Below, piece by piece: positions 19,362-27,463 of a stretch of 36,019 bases of DNA. The stretch's first letter is position 1. Every line of letters begins with the position of its first letter. Position numbers and translations under genes: made by a program. This DNA comes from Planctomycetaceae bacterium (GTDB lineage: Bacteria; Planctomycetota; Planctomycetia; Planctomycetales; Planctomycetaceae), in assembly GCA_020426515.1 (NCBI GenBank), contig JAGQPW010000049.1, positions 1-36,019 of the forward strand, read 5' to 3'. The notes beneath the pieces were generated by a model, which saw only the letters and a program-made list of their open reading frames with translations, did no database searches and was not told the DNA's origin.

Positions 19362-20321
19362 TCAGGAATCGGGACGTCGATAGACGAACGAGTTTTCGAT
19401 GGCCACAAAGCCGGCATTCTCTACCGCTGTTGACGCCATGAGATTGGCGTGCGGGATATGAATTTCCGCCAGCGTGATACTCATTTCCGACCGCATGCGT
19501 CGCATCGTTTCGATGAGCAGGGCGGAACCGAACCCGCGTCCGCGAAAGGCTTCGGCAACTTGAATGTCAACCAGTCCAATCGGCCGTTCGCGCCAGCGGG
19601 ACACATAGTGGTCCAGCCCGATCACGGTCACGGCGGCCACCGTTTGCGCAGTCTTCTTGGCCACCAGCCGAAACCGCATGGACTCGATGTTGCCAAAATG
19701 CGTGTACCACCAGTAGCTGGGGTCCCGTGGATCTTCCCCCACGAGTAGCTCCGTCTGTCGTCGAATCCCGATCAGTCGAAAGTTGGTGGGATCTCGGTTG
19801 GTGGACAGGTCACGCTGATAGATCGTGGAACCTTTGGTCTGCTTGAATCCCCCGGCAGCCAGAAACTCTGCCATACAGGGTGTGGATTCCAGTATTCCCG
19901 AGGGTCGAGCACCGCCATACAGGCCACCGTAAAACGGGTCGCGGTACTTGGATTGTCCGAATTCAACTTCCCCCGCACCACACGCGTGCAAATAGGCCGT
20001 AGCCCGCTGAACCAACTCGCGTCCAATGCCCTGGCGGCGGTGGTCACTGGCAACGAGCAGGGCACAGATAATTCCCTGCGTCGCATCCAGCCGGCTCAAA
20101 TCCTCTGTGAAGCCGAAACCTGCATGGCAAAATCCAACCATCTGGCCGTTGGACTCGGCAATAATCAACCCCTGCGGGTCGAAGTAAGGAAGAGCAAAAA
20201 CGCTGACTTCGAACGCGTAAACCGTCCCCGGTTGTGCTGCGCCGCGACCCAGGGCAGCGCTGTTCCACAGCGCCAGCAACTTGGGAGGGTCGGTATTTCG
20301 AAACGTCCGATACTCAACCAC
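19362..20321 (-). CDS. Tandem GNAT-fold acetyltransferase
   Basis: A 319-residue cytoplasmic protein with two GNAT domains in a row. The first (~1-170) has the acetyl-CoA motif ASDHRRQGIGRELVQRA, with RRQGIG at 95-100. The second (~180-319) has VAEAFRGRGFGSALLIE, with RGRGFG at 260-265. Both pyrophosphate-binding loops look complete, so neither half is clearly degenerate. Tandem GNAT proteins such as MshD modify small amines, but the acceptor here cannot be told. It starts the minus-strand pair with the sugar isomerase-like gene, and the 25-nt spacing suggests co-transcription. It diverges from the metal ABC transporter across a 285-nt gap. Confidence 0.85.
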   Translation of the reverse strand: MVEYRTFRNTDPPKLLALWNSAALGRGAAQPGTVYAFEVSVFALPYFDPQGLIIAESNGQMVGFCHAGFGFTEDLSRLDATQGIICALLVASDHRRQGIGRELVQRATAYLHACGAGEVEFGQSKYRDPFYGGLYGGARPSGILESTPCMAEFLAAGGFKQTKGSTIYQRDLSTNRDPTNFRLIGIRRQTELLVGEDPRDPSYWWYTHFGNIESMRFRLVAKKTAQTVAAVTVIGLDHYVSRWRERPIGLVDIQVAEAFRGRGFGSALLIETMRRMRSEMSITLAEIHIPHANLMASTAVENAGFVAIENSFVYRRPDS

Positions 20322-20606
20322 GGGGGCTCAAGTCCAAAGTTGTCGCTGCAATGTGACCGGTCAGTTTATGAAGATCAATGAGAGTAGCGAATTCAATCTT
20401 GAAGTGACAGTTTACCGAGCCACCTTTACCCCGGTTCAAGGAATGCCGGCTGGAACGGGACTGGAAGCCAGCTCACCCGCCAGCACGGGCGAAGGTGAAC
20501 TCTTCACGATACACTGGAGACCGAGGGTGGGGCAGCCAAAGCCTTGCCCCGTTCGATTCAAGAGGCATACTCTGTCTCCGGAATTCGTCCCGCACAATGA
20601 ATACCC
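20322..20606. other. Divergent gap between the GNAT gene and the metal ABC transporter
   Basis: 285 bases that should hold promoters for both directions. I see weak complementary stretches (TCACC at 20475 with GGTGA further right, CCCG/CGGG inside) that could form a small hairpin near 20475-20500. There is no clear Fur, Zur or MntR box, although metal control of the transporter would be expected. No gene is visible. Confidence 0.4.
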
Positions 20607-21389
20607 ATGACTGAACCGCAGCATCCCGAACTGGTGCCTCTGTCCATCCACGACATGACCGTCGCCTATCAGCGCCGCCCAGTGATCTGGGACATCGATT
20701 TCGACGCTCCGGCTGGCAGCCTGATCGCCATTGTCGGCCCGAACGGGGCGGGGAAGAGTACGCTCATCAAGGCCTCACTGGACTTGGTCCCCAAAGTGTC
20801 TGGCGATGTCCTCGTTTTTGGCGAGCCCTACCGGGCACAGCGGGGTCGTGTCGCCTATGTGCCGCAGCGGTCCAGTGTCGACTGGGATTTTCCAGTCAGT
20901 GCGCTCGATGTGGCGGCCATGGGCCTGTATCGCCACATTGGCTGGTTTCGCCCGGTCACACGCAGATACCGGCAGGAGGCCCTGGCCGCCCTTGATCGGG
21001 TCGGGATGGCCGACTTTGCCAATCGACAAATCAGTCACCTCAGCGGCGGACAACAGCAGCGAGTCTTCCTGGCACGGGCACTGGCTCAGAATGCAGACCT
21101 GTATCTGATGGACGAGCCGTTCGCCGGTGTCGATGCCACCACGGAACGAGCCATCGTTGGCATCCTGCAGGAGCTGCGGGCTTCCGGTAGAACCGCACTT
21201 GTCGTTCATCACGACCTGCAGACCGCTCCGGAGTACTTTGATCATGTCGTCCTTCTCAACATGAGGCTGGTCGCGTCCGGTCCCATGGAAACGGCATTCA
21301 CTCAAGAGAATCTTCGCCGAACCTTTGGAGGCAAGCTGCCGCTGCTCGATCAGGTGGGCAACCGCATGGCGGGAGGCGAGCGGACATGA
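20607..21389 (+). CDS. Metal (Mn/Zn/Fe) ABC transporter, ATP-binding protein
   Basis: A 260-residue ATPase that powers import of a divalent metal (ZnuC/MntB/TroB type). Walker A is GPNGAGKST (44-52), the Q-loop lies in [13 protein letters not shown], the ABC signature is LSGGQ (145-149), Walker B is LYLMDEP (165-171) and the H-loop is in VVHHD. The sequence [14 protein letters not shown] after the Q-loop is typical of the Mn/Zn/Fe-chelate family. The gene overlaps the permease gene by 4 nt (ATGA), so the two are translationally coupled. No periplasmic metal-binding protein (ZnuA/MntA) is encoded next to it, so that subunit must be elsewhere or absent. The metal cannot be assigned from sequence. 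Confidence 0.93.
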   Translation: MTEPQHPELVPLSIHDMTVAYQRRPVIWDIDFDAPAGSLIAIVGPNGAGKSTLIKASLDLVPKVSGDVLVFGEPYRAQRGRVAYVPQRSSVDWDFPVSALDVAAMGLYRHIGWFRPVTRRYRQEALAALDRVGMADFANRQISHLSGGQQQRVFLARALAQNADLYLMDEPFAGVDATTERAIVGILQELRASGRTALVVHHDLQTAPEYFDHVVLLNMRLVASGPMETAFTQENLRRTFGGKLPLLDQVGNRMAGGERT

Positions 21390-22828
21390 CCGCGGGCCGC
21401 CTCGGACCATTCCTGCTGATGTGCGTCGCGATGTTCCTCGGCCTGGGGGGCTTACCGATATTGGCCGCCAGTGTCGCAGACACGGAACAGAGTCATCTGC
21501 AGCGCGTGCTCCTGCTGCAAGACTACAATACCCGCGTTGTGCTGCTGGGAACCACACTGCTGGGGATCAGTGGAGGCGTCATTGGCGTATTCATGCTGCT
21601 GCGAAAGCGTTCGCTCATCGCCGATGTCGTCGGCCATAGTGCTCTCCCGGGCATTGCGATGGCCTTCATCCTGTGTGAAGCGGCCCGACCGGGCATCGGA
21701 AGAAATGTCCCACTGCTGATGCTGGGGGCAGCACTCGCCGGGCTGCTGGGAGCGGTTCTCGTGATGGTGATCGATGGCTTCTCTCGTACGAAGTCGGACG
21801 CCGCGATGGCCATTGTCCTCAGCACCTTTTACGGGCTGGGAACCGCGCTGCTCACGGTTGTGCAGCATCTCCCCACGGCCAGTGCCGCCGGACTGAAGGA
21901 CTACCTGAACGGCAAGACGGCCTCACTGGTGGCCTCAGATGTGTGGGTGTTTGCGATCTGCTCGGCTGTGCTGTTGTTTGTGACAGCCTTGCTGTTCAAG
22001 GAACTCACACTGCTGTGCTTCGATAAAGAATTCGCTGCAGCCGAAGGCTGGCCGGTATTCCGGCTCGATGCACTGCTCACCGCACTCGTGGTCGGCATCA
22101 CCATTCTTGGCATGCAAAGCGTTGGCCTGCTGCTGGTCGTCGCCGTGCTGATCATTCCCGCCTCGGCGGCACGATTCTGGTCAAACGGCATCCGCTCTCT
22201 GACGATTATCTCCGGAACGATTGGTGGACTCTCGGCGGCCTGTGGGACCATCATCAGCGCGCTGTATCCACGCATTGCCGCCGGGGCAGTCATCGTCCTC
22301 TCGGGGACGGCGTTCTTTGTGGTCAGCATGCTGTTCGGTCGACAGCGAGGCCTCATCTGGACCGTGCTGGAAGCCCGCCGAATGCAACGTCGGATTGGTC
22401 GACACGATCTGCTGCGTGCCGCCTACGAAATCGTGGAAGCCGATTGCTGCCCGGACCGCCACCAGGTTCCGTCCGACGCCCAGCTGCTGAACGCCCTGTT
22501 CAGCCACGACCAACTCATCGCGATGCGCACGTGGTCGGCCCGCCGCGTCCGGCAACTGGTCCAGTCCGCCTGCCAGCACGAGCTGCTCATCCCGGTGGGT
22601 GGCAGCCTGCGACTCACCCCGGAAGGCGCGGCACTCGCCCGTCGCGCTGTGCGGAATCACCGCCTGTGGGAGCTATACCTCATCACATTCGCCGAGGTCG
22701 CGCCCAGCCGCGTCGACCGAGCCGCCGACCGCATCGAACACGTCCTCGAACCCGACGTCATCCGCCAGCTGGAACTACGGCTAACCGCTCAACAAACCGC
22801 TGCCGTTCCGCAGAGTCCGCATGACTAG
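21386..22828 (+). CDS. Metal ABC transporter permease fused to a DtxR/MntR-like domain
   Basis: A 480-residue inner-membrane permease of the ABC-3 family, partner of the preceding ATPase. Residues ~1-325 hold about nine hydrophobic segments with the family stretches [17 protein letters not shown] and [17 protein letters not shown]. After the last helix comes a cytoplasmic part. Residues ~340-415 look like a winged helix ([26 protein letters not shown]). Residues 416-465 match the DtxR/MntR metal-binding and dimerisation region: NHRLWELYL with H425, and ADRIEHVL with D448, E451 and H452, equivalent by eye to MntR ligands H77, E99, E102 and H103. A transporter carrying its own metal sensor could gate uptake directly or act on DNA. 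It overlaps the ATPase gene by 4 nt. Confidence 0.88.
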   Translation: MTAGRLGPFLLMCVAMFLGLGGLPILAASVADTEQSHLQRVLLLQDYNTRVVLLGTTLLGISGGVIGVFMLLRKRSLIADVVGHSALPGIAMAFILCEAARPGIGRNVPLLMLGAALAGLLGAVLVMVIDGFSRTKSDAAMAIVLSTFYGLGTALLTVVQHLPTASAAGLKDYLNGKTASLVASDVWVFAICSAVLLFVTALLFKELTLLCFDKEFAAAEGWPVFRLDALLTALVVGITILGMQSVGLLLVVAVLIIPASAARFWSNGIRSLTIISGTIGGLSAACGTIISALYPRIAAGAVIVLSGTAFFVVSMLFGRQRGLIWTVLEARRMQRRIGRHDLLRAAYEIVEADCCPDRHQVPSDAQLLNALFSHDQLIAMRTWSARRVRQLVQSACQHELLIPVGGSLRLTPEGAALARRAVRNHRLWELYLITFAEVAPSRVDRAADRIEHVLEPDVIRQLELRLTAQQTAAVPQSPHD

Positions 22829-22935
22829 TGGCTGGAACGCGCTCTCCCTTGTCTGGACACGCTCCCGCCGACTTCCGAAACTGCTCAATCGGGGATCTGT
22901 CATGTTCCACTTCATTCTCGGGCCAGGACTGTTTG

Positions 22936-25695
22936 ATGCCGATTGCACGGAAGTTTATTGACTGGGCACAACCTGCCTTGCCGGCGATTGCTGCAGACCT
23001 GCGGGACGAATACACGGTGCTGGGACATTGTGACTTGTCCAATGTGATTGCCGTGCTGCCCGGGGGGCAGGCTGGTCGACGGTTGCAGGAATTGCTGGCC
23101 ATTCAAACTGGCGGGCAACTGAGCCCGCCTCAGATGGTCACGGCGGGGCAGTTGCCGGAACTGCTCTACCAGCCACAACGCCCCTTCGTGAGTAGCCTGA
23201 CTCAGCAGCTGGCCTGGGGAGAAGCCTTGCGGTCCTTGTCGCCGGAGAAACTACAGGTGGTTGTGCGACAGCCGCCTCGCGATGCCGACTTCGAAGGCTG
23301 GCTCGCACTGGGCGAATTGCTGGCGCGGCAGCATCGGGAGCTGGCGGCCGATCTGCTGAGCTTTGCCGATGTGGCCGAGCGGGGCCGCAACCTTGTGGGC
23401 TTCAACGAGCGGGAACGCTGGGAAGTTCTCCGCGAAGTTCAGCAGCAGTATCTGAACCGGCTCGATGAATTGCAGCTGTGGGATCAGCAAACGGCGAGGC
23501 TTGTCGCGATTGAGAAGCAGGAGTGCGCGACCGACAGGCAGATCATTCTGATCGGCACCGTCGACCTGAATCAGACGTTGCGGGCGATGCTCGATCAGGT
23601 GGCCGACTGTGTGACCGCGTACATTCACGCTCCTTCAAAGCTGCAGGGAATGTTCGATGAGCATGGCTGTCTGAAGCCCGAAGAATGGGAGCGGATGAAG
23701 ATCGACATCCGGACCGAGCAGGTGCAGGTCGCCGACAGCCCAGTCGATCAGGCGGAAGCGGTCGCCCGCACTCTGGCCGGATTCGGAGACGAGTATGCAC
23801 CGGACGAAATCACGATTGGAGTCCCCGATGAACGGCTGGTCCCTCACGTGCGCAGGCTGCTGCACCAGTGCGGGGTCGATACCCGCTGGGTCGTAGACCG
23901 GGACTTGCCTCACACCGAACCGTATCTGCTGCTCGATGCTGTCGCTGATTACCTGGAATCGCGACGTACAGGGAACTTTTCGGCACTCGTGCGGCACCCC
24001 AATGTCACCGACTGGCTCAACCACCAGGGGCTGCCGGAAGGATGGTTGACCGCGCTGGATCGTGACATCAACTGGCATCTGCCGCAGCGGCTCCAAAGCG
24101 GAACAGAGCAGGAAGCCTATTCCGCCGCTGTGCAGCAACTGGTTGAAACCATCGAAGGGCTGCTGGCCCCCCTGCGTGGCGACTCACTTCCATTGGATCG
24201 CTGGTTTGAACCACTCAGCAATCTGCTGCTGCAGGTGTATGGCCATGTGGAGTTTGATCGGGAACTGCTGGCGGATCGCAGCATCCTCGATGCCTGCAGT
24301 CAAATTCAGAAGGCGCTTGGAGAACACACGAAGATCCCCGAGCCTTTGCAGCCTTCACTCTCGGCAGCGCAGGCCATCCGCCTGACACTCGATCAGGTGC
24401 GGAGCGGGATCATTCCGCCGGATGCCTCCGAAGCGGCCGTGCAGATTTACGGATGGCTGGAACTTCCGCTGGATGATTCCCCGGCACTGGTCGTCACGAG
24501 CGTGAACGAGGGATTTATTCCATCGTCGGTCAATCACGACATGTTTCTGCCCAACCGGCTGCGAACTCATCTCGGGCTGGAAGACAATTCCCGCCGCTAC
24601 GCACGTGATGCGTATGCCCTGAGCGTGTTGTGCCATTCACGAAGGACGCTGCATCTGCTGGTCGGCAAACGGGATGTTCGCAATGAACCGCTTGTCCCCA
24701 GCCGCTTGCTGTTTGCTGCGGATCAGGACACGGTCGCCCGGCGAGTTCTGGCCTTTTACGATGCTCCACCGCAGCCTCGCCCCGCTCCTCTGGAGGGACC
24801 ATTCGTCGCCCGGCACGAAGATTTTCAGTTTGCAATTCCGCGCCCCGAGCCGCGATCGAAGCCTCCGGCCAGCTTCAGCGTGACCGAATTCAGCGACTAT
24901 CTGTTGTCGCCGTATCGATACTATCTGCGGCGGGTACTGAAACTCAAAGAACTCTCCGATGACGTGGCGGAACTCGATCCTGCCAACTTCGGAAACCTGA
25001 TTCACCATGTGCTGGATGAGTTTGGGCACGCGGAAATCCGCAATTCCTCCGATCCCACAGCGATTCGTCAGTTCCTGGAGGACACGCTGGAAGCCTATGT
25101 CACGCAGTATTTCGGAGCGTCTCCGCTTATGGCGGTCGGTGTGCAGGTGGAGCAGGCCCGCGTGAGACTCGGCGCGTTTGCCCGCTGGCAGGCCCACTGG
25201 GCGGGGCAGGGATGGGAGCTGCGCCATGCCGAAGTCAATCCACCTGAATGCCATTTCACTCTGCCGGATGGCCGAACTGTGAATTTGCACGGCCGCATCG
25301 ACCGCATTGACTTCCATCCGGACCGACAGGAATGGGCGATTTTCGACTACAAGACCGGCGAGCGGGCAGGCCATCCCGACAAGACGCATCGCCACAAGGA
25401 CGAATGGATCAACTTGCAGCTCCCGCTATACCGACATCTCGCCAAACCGCTGAACGTCACCGGAACGGTCCATCTCGGATTCATCACCTTGCCCCGCGAC
25501 ACCAACGACATCCGTGAACATCTGGCCGGCTGGACTGAGGACGACCTGCGTGCTGCCGATGCGAAGGCTGCTGAGGTCATTCAGAAGATTCTGGCTGAAG
25601 AATTCTGGGTTCCGCAGGACGACCCACCGACGTTCATGCAGGAGTTTGCGCCAATCTGTCAGGATGGCGTGTTTGGCAAACGCGATTCCGTCTAA
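22936..25695 (+). CDS. AddB-like protein with C-terminal PD-(D/E)XK nuclease domain
   Basis: A 919-residue protein of the AddB/RecB-like nuclease family used in DNA break repair. The long N-terminal region (~1-640) has the layout of a degenerate UvrD-type helicase, with LVVTSVNEGFIPSS and no intact Walker A. The nuclease domain (~650-900) has FSVTEFSDYLLSPYRYYL, the conserved His in FGNLIHHVLDEF, GRIDRID (D789, D792) and FDYKTGE (D804, K806), and QLPLYRHL. The catalytic set looks complete. AddB proteins normally have four Cys around this domain for an iron-sulfur cluster; they are not seen here. No AddA gene is beside it. The ATG at 22936 is preferred; a GTG at 22828 overlaps the permease stop. 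Confidence 0.85.
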   Translation: MPIARKFIDWAQPALPAIAADLRDEYTVLGHCDLSNVIAVLPGGQAGRRLQELLAIQTGGQLSPPQMVTAGQLPELLYQPQRPFVSSLTQQLAWGEALRSLSPEKLQVVVRQPPRDADFEGWLALGELLARQHRELAADLLSFADVAERGRNLVGFNERERWEVLREVQQQYLNRLDELQLWDQQTARLVAIEKQECATDRQIILIGTVDLNQTLRAMLDQVADCVTAYIHAPSKLQGMFDEHGCLKPEEWERMKIDIRTEQVQVADSPVDQAEAVARTLAGFGDEYAPDEITIGVPDERLVPHVRRLLHQCGVDTRWVVDRDLPHTEPYLLLDAVADYLESRRTGNFSALVRHPNVTDWLNHQGLPEGWLTALDRDINWHLPQRLQSGTEQEAYSAAVQQLVETIEGLLAPLRGDSLPLDRWFEPLSNLLLQVYGHVEFDRELLADRSILDACSQIQKALGEHTKIPEPLQPSLSAAQAIRLTLDQVRSGIIPPDASEAAVQIYGWLELPLDDSPALVVTSVNEGFIPSSVNHDMFLPNRLRTHLGLEDNSRRYARDAYALSVLCHSRRTLHLLVGKRDVRNEPLVPSRLLFAADQDTVARRVLAFYDAPPQPRPAPLEGPFVARHEDFQFAIPRPEPRSKPPASFSVTEFSDYLLSPYRYYLRRVLKLKELSDDVAELDPANFGNLIHHVLDEFGHAEIRNSSDPTAIRQFLEDTLEAYVTQYFGASPLMAVGVQVEQARVRLGAFARWQAHWAGQGWELRHAEVNPPECHFTLPDGRTVNLHGRIDRIDFHPDRQEWAIFDYKTGERAGHPDKTHRHKDEWINLQLPLYRHLAKPLNVTGTVHLGFITLPRDTNDIREHLAGWTEDDLRAADAKAAEVIQKILAEEFWVPQDDPPTFMQEFAPICQDGVFGKRDSV

Positions 25696-25781
25696 TCTGC
25701 AGTGCTGATTGACGCCTCGGCGGTGGCCAGTATCCTGTCGCGTTCCTCTCCGCATTCTCTCTGCCGCTGAAGGCCTCGTTT

Positions 25782-26420
25782 ATGGCTGCGCCCAAACTTC
25801 ACTTTGATGGTCCCAAACGGGGCAAAATCTGCGTTGCGCTGGCCCATGGGGCTGGCGAAGGGTGGGATTCGCGATTCATGGACTACTTCAGCACCGAGCT
25901 GGCCAAACTGGGGTACCGGGTCGCCCGATTTGAGTTTCCCTACATGGCTGAACGTTCCACAACCGGCCGCAAGCGTCCGCCCGACCGAGAAGACATCCTT
26001 CGGGACACGTGGCTGCAAGTGGTACAGGCCCTGCCGCAGGAACGCATCATCATCGGTGGCAAGTCAATGGGCGGCCGCATTGCCAGTATGGTGGCCGACG
26101 AAGCGGGTGTGGGCGGAGTGGTGTGCCTGGGCTACCCCTTTCATCCCAACGGCAAACCCGAAAAACTGAGGATCGAACATCTGACCACGATTCAAACGCC
26201 CACATTGATCGTGCAGGGAGAGATCGATCCCTTTGGAACACGTGACGAAGTCCTGAGCTATCCCCTGTCGGATGCCGTTCAGATTCACTGGGTTCCCGAT
26301 GGTGACCACAGCTACCAGACGAAGCGCGACAGCGACCGCAATCAGAATCAGAACTTCACAAACGCGATGCGGCACATCGACAAGTTCATTCAGCCGATCT
26401 GGCCGGAAATCATGCGTTGA
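25782..26420 (+). CDS. Alpha/beta hydrolase of the KANL3/Tex30-like family
   Basis: A 212-residue cytoplasmic hydrolase resembling the small alpha/beta-fold family that includes eukaryotic Tex30 and KANL3; the substrate is unknown. The oxyanion region is LAHGAGEGWDS (20-30). The nucleophile elbow is GGKSMGGRIA with S95. The acid is in QGEIDPFGT (D149) and the His in VPDGDHSYQ (H176), giving a complete triad. Length is normal for the family. The ATG at 25782 lies 86 nt after the nuclease gene on the same strand, so co-transcription is possible. Downstream is a long non-coding gap with two large hairpins, which probably ends this transcription unit. Confidence 0.88.
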   Translation: MAAPKLHFDGPKRGKICVALAHGAGEGWDSRFMDYFSTELAKLGYRVARFEFPYMAERSTTGRKRPPDREDILRDTWLQVVQALPQERIIIGGKSMGGRIASMVADEAGVGGVVCLGYPFHPNGKPEKLRIEHLTTIQTPTLIVQGEIDPFGTRDEVLSYPLSDAVQIHWVPDGDHSYQTKRDSDRNQNQNFTNAMRHIDKFIQPIWPEIMR

Positions 26421-26622
26421 CGTCACGGCGGTGCCTACCAAACGTGCAGCACGTGCCCGCAGCATATGCGGAGATCGCGTCTCCGACGGCCCTCTGAAAA
26501 AAGTTCGTTACTGTAACCCCCTTTATAAATGCGGGTTGCAAGCTTCCGCCCACACTTCCAGGCGAATTGGCACGGCCATTGCAATAGATACTGGAGAGCC
26601 CAACGGCTCAGCGAGTGTCTTG

Positions 26623-26691
26623 ATGGCTGGGGGTGTGGCCGGGGCCACCCTCGGAGGGTGGAACCGGGCGAGCGCCCACGCCCCCAGCCAT
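26623..26691. repeat. Large stem-loop with 16-bp outer stem and inner hairpin
   Basis: ATGGCTGGGGGTGTGG (26623-26638) pairs with CCACGCCCCCAGCCAT (26676-26691) with one G-U pair. Inside, CCACCCT-CGG-AGGGTGG (26645-26661) forms a 7-bp hairpin. A short T run (TTTTC) follows the right arm, so plus-strand termination is possible. The size and nested form resemble a dispersed structured repeat. Confidence 0.65.
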
Positions 26692-26708
26692 TTTCAATAC
26701 ATCTCCAG

Positions 26709-26759
26709 GCAACACAGATGGCCTCGAATCGCCGGTCGGTTCGAGGCCATCTGCGTTGC
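26709..26759. repeat. 20-bp imperfect palindrome
   Basis: CAGATGGCCTCGAA (26715-26728) pairs perfectly with TTCGAGGCCATCTG (26740-26753). After one mismatch, GCAAC (26709-26713) pairs with GTTGC (26755-26759). The loop is TCGCCGGTCGG. It starts 17 nt after the preceding stem-loop. There is no T tract. Confidence 0.65.
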
Positions 26760-26919
26760 TCAGCTGAGGATTGCAGCCTGAAGTGGAGACACGGCAAACC
26801 CTGCGTCGAAAGGATTGTTATGGAGAGTCCCTGTCGACCGAATCCAATTCACGACCTACAATCGAGTTACGTGGGCAATTTCCTCCACTGTTCAGACTCG
26901 AATCGAAGGTCAGCCATTC

Positions 26920-27402
26920 ATGCAACGCACCATTTTCATCGTGGCCGCAGCGGTCACCGGGCTCATGCTGATCTGGGCAGTGCTTTTCCCACAAAATTCC
27001 GTTCCTGACCTGCCCTCGTCGCCTCCCCCTTCGGACTGGTTCCAGGCAGCCGTTCTCGAAGCCCCTGAGACCGTTCTCGTTGACTTTTCGGCCACCTGGT
27101 GCGGTCCGTGCCGACAGTTGGCTCCGATGCTGGTCAAGCTGGAAGAGCAATTTGCCGGGCGGCTCAAGGTTGTGACCGTCGACATTGACGAAGAGCCAGC
27201 TTTGGCGGCGCACTTCCGTGTTGATGGAGTTCCCTACATCTACCTGTTCCGAGATGGCAAACCCGTTGATGCCGCACGGGGATTGATCCCGTCCTACGTC
27301 GAACTGGCAGCATTCGTGGAACCTCATCTTCCAGCTGAAGCGATTGCCGCCCCCGTAGCGGCGAGTGCTCCCGATCGAGAGACCGAAACCGCCAGCCAGT
27401 AG
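26920..27402 (+). CDS. Membrane-anchored thioredoxin-fold protein
   Basis: A 160-residue thioredoxin tethered to the membrane. Residues 4-23 are a hydrophobic anchor (TIFIVAAAVTGLMLIWAVLF), followed by a Pro/Ser-rich linker (~24-38). The thioredoxin domain (~40-145) has the intact active site WCGPC (C61, C64) and the cis-Pro loop GVPYIYLF (P105). It probably reduces or rearranges disulfides on the outer face of the inner membrane, but orientation is inferred. The C-terminal ~20 residues are Ala/Pro-rich. The frame is open from 26815; the ATG at 26920 starts the anchor segment and is preferred. It lies 61 nt before the anion transporter on the same strand, so they may be co-transcribed. Confidence 0.88.
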   Translation: MQRTIFIVAAAVTGLMLIWAVLFPQNSVPDLPSSPPPSDWFQAAVLEAPETVLVDFSATWCGPCRQLAPMLVKLEEQFAGRLKVVTVDIDEEPALAAHFRVDGVPYIYLFRDGKPVDAARGLIPSYVELAAFVEPHLPAEAIAAPVAASAPDRETETASQ

Positions 27403-27463
27403 AACTTCCGAATCGCGAATCGGCCGGCCTGATGCGGGCCAGTCACCAGCATAGACGGCCATC

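Larger units (their letters stand above)
26421..26919. other. 499-bp non-coding gap with structured elements
   Basis: No credible protein gene. Open frames on both strands read the same RFEAICVA octapeptide because they cross the large palindrome at 26709-26759, which marks them as spurious. The left part has a small GAGCC/GGCTC hairpin (26596-26609). The middle holds two large stems (26623-26691 and 26709-26759). The right part should contain the promoter of the thioredoxin gene, but I cannot identify its boxes. Confidence 0.6.

Noticed and set aside
26435..26797. Possible 120-residue minus-strand protein in the 26.4-26.9 kb gap
   Set aside because: It is translated across two palindromic stem-loops, its composition is Arg/Trp/Cys-rich, and the same octapeptide appears on both strands because of the palindrome.
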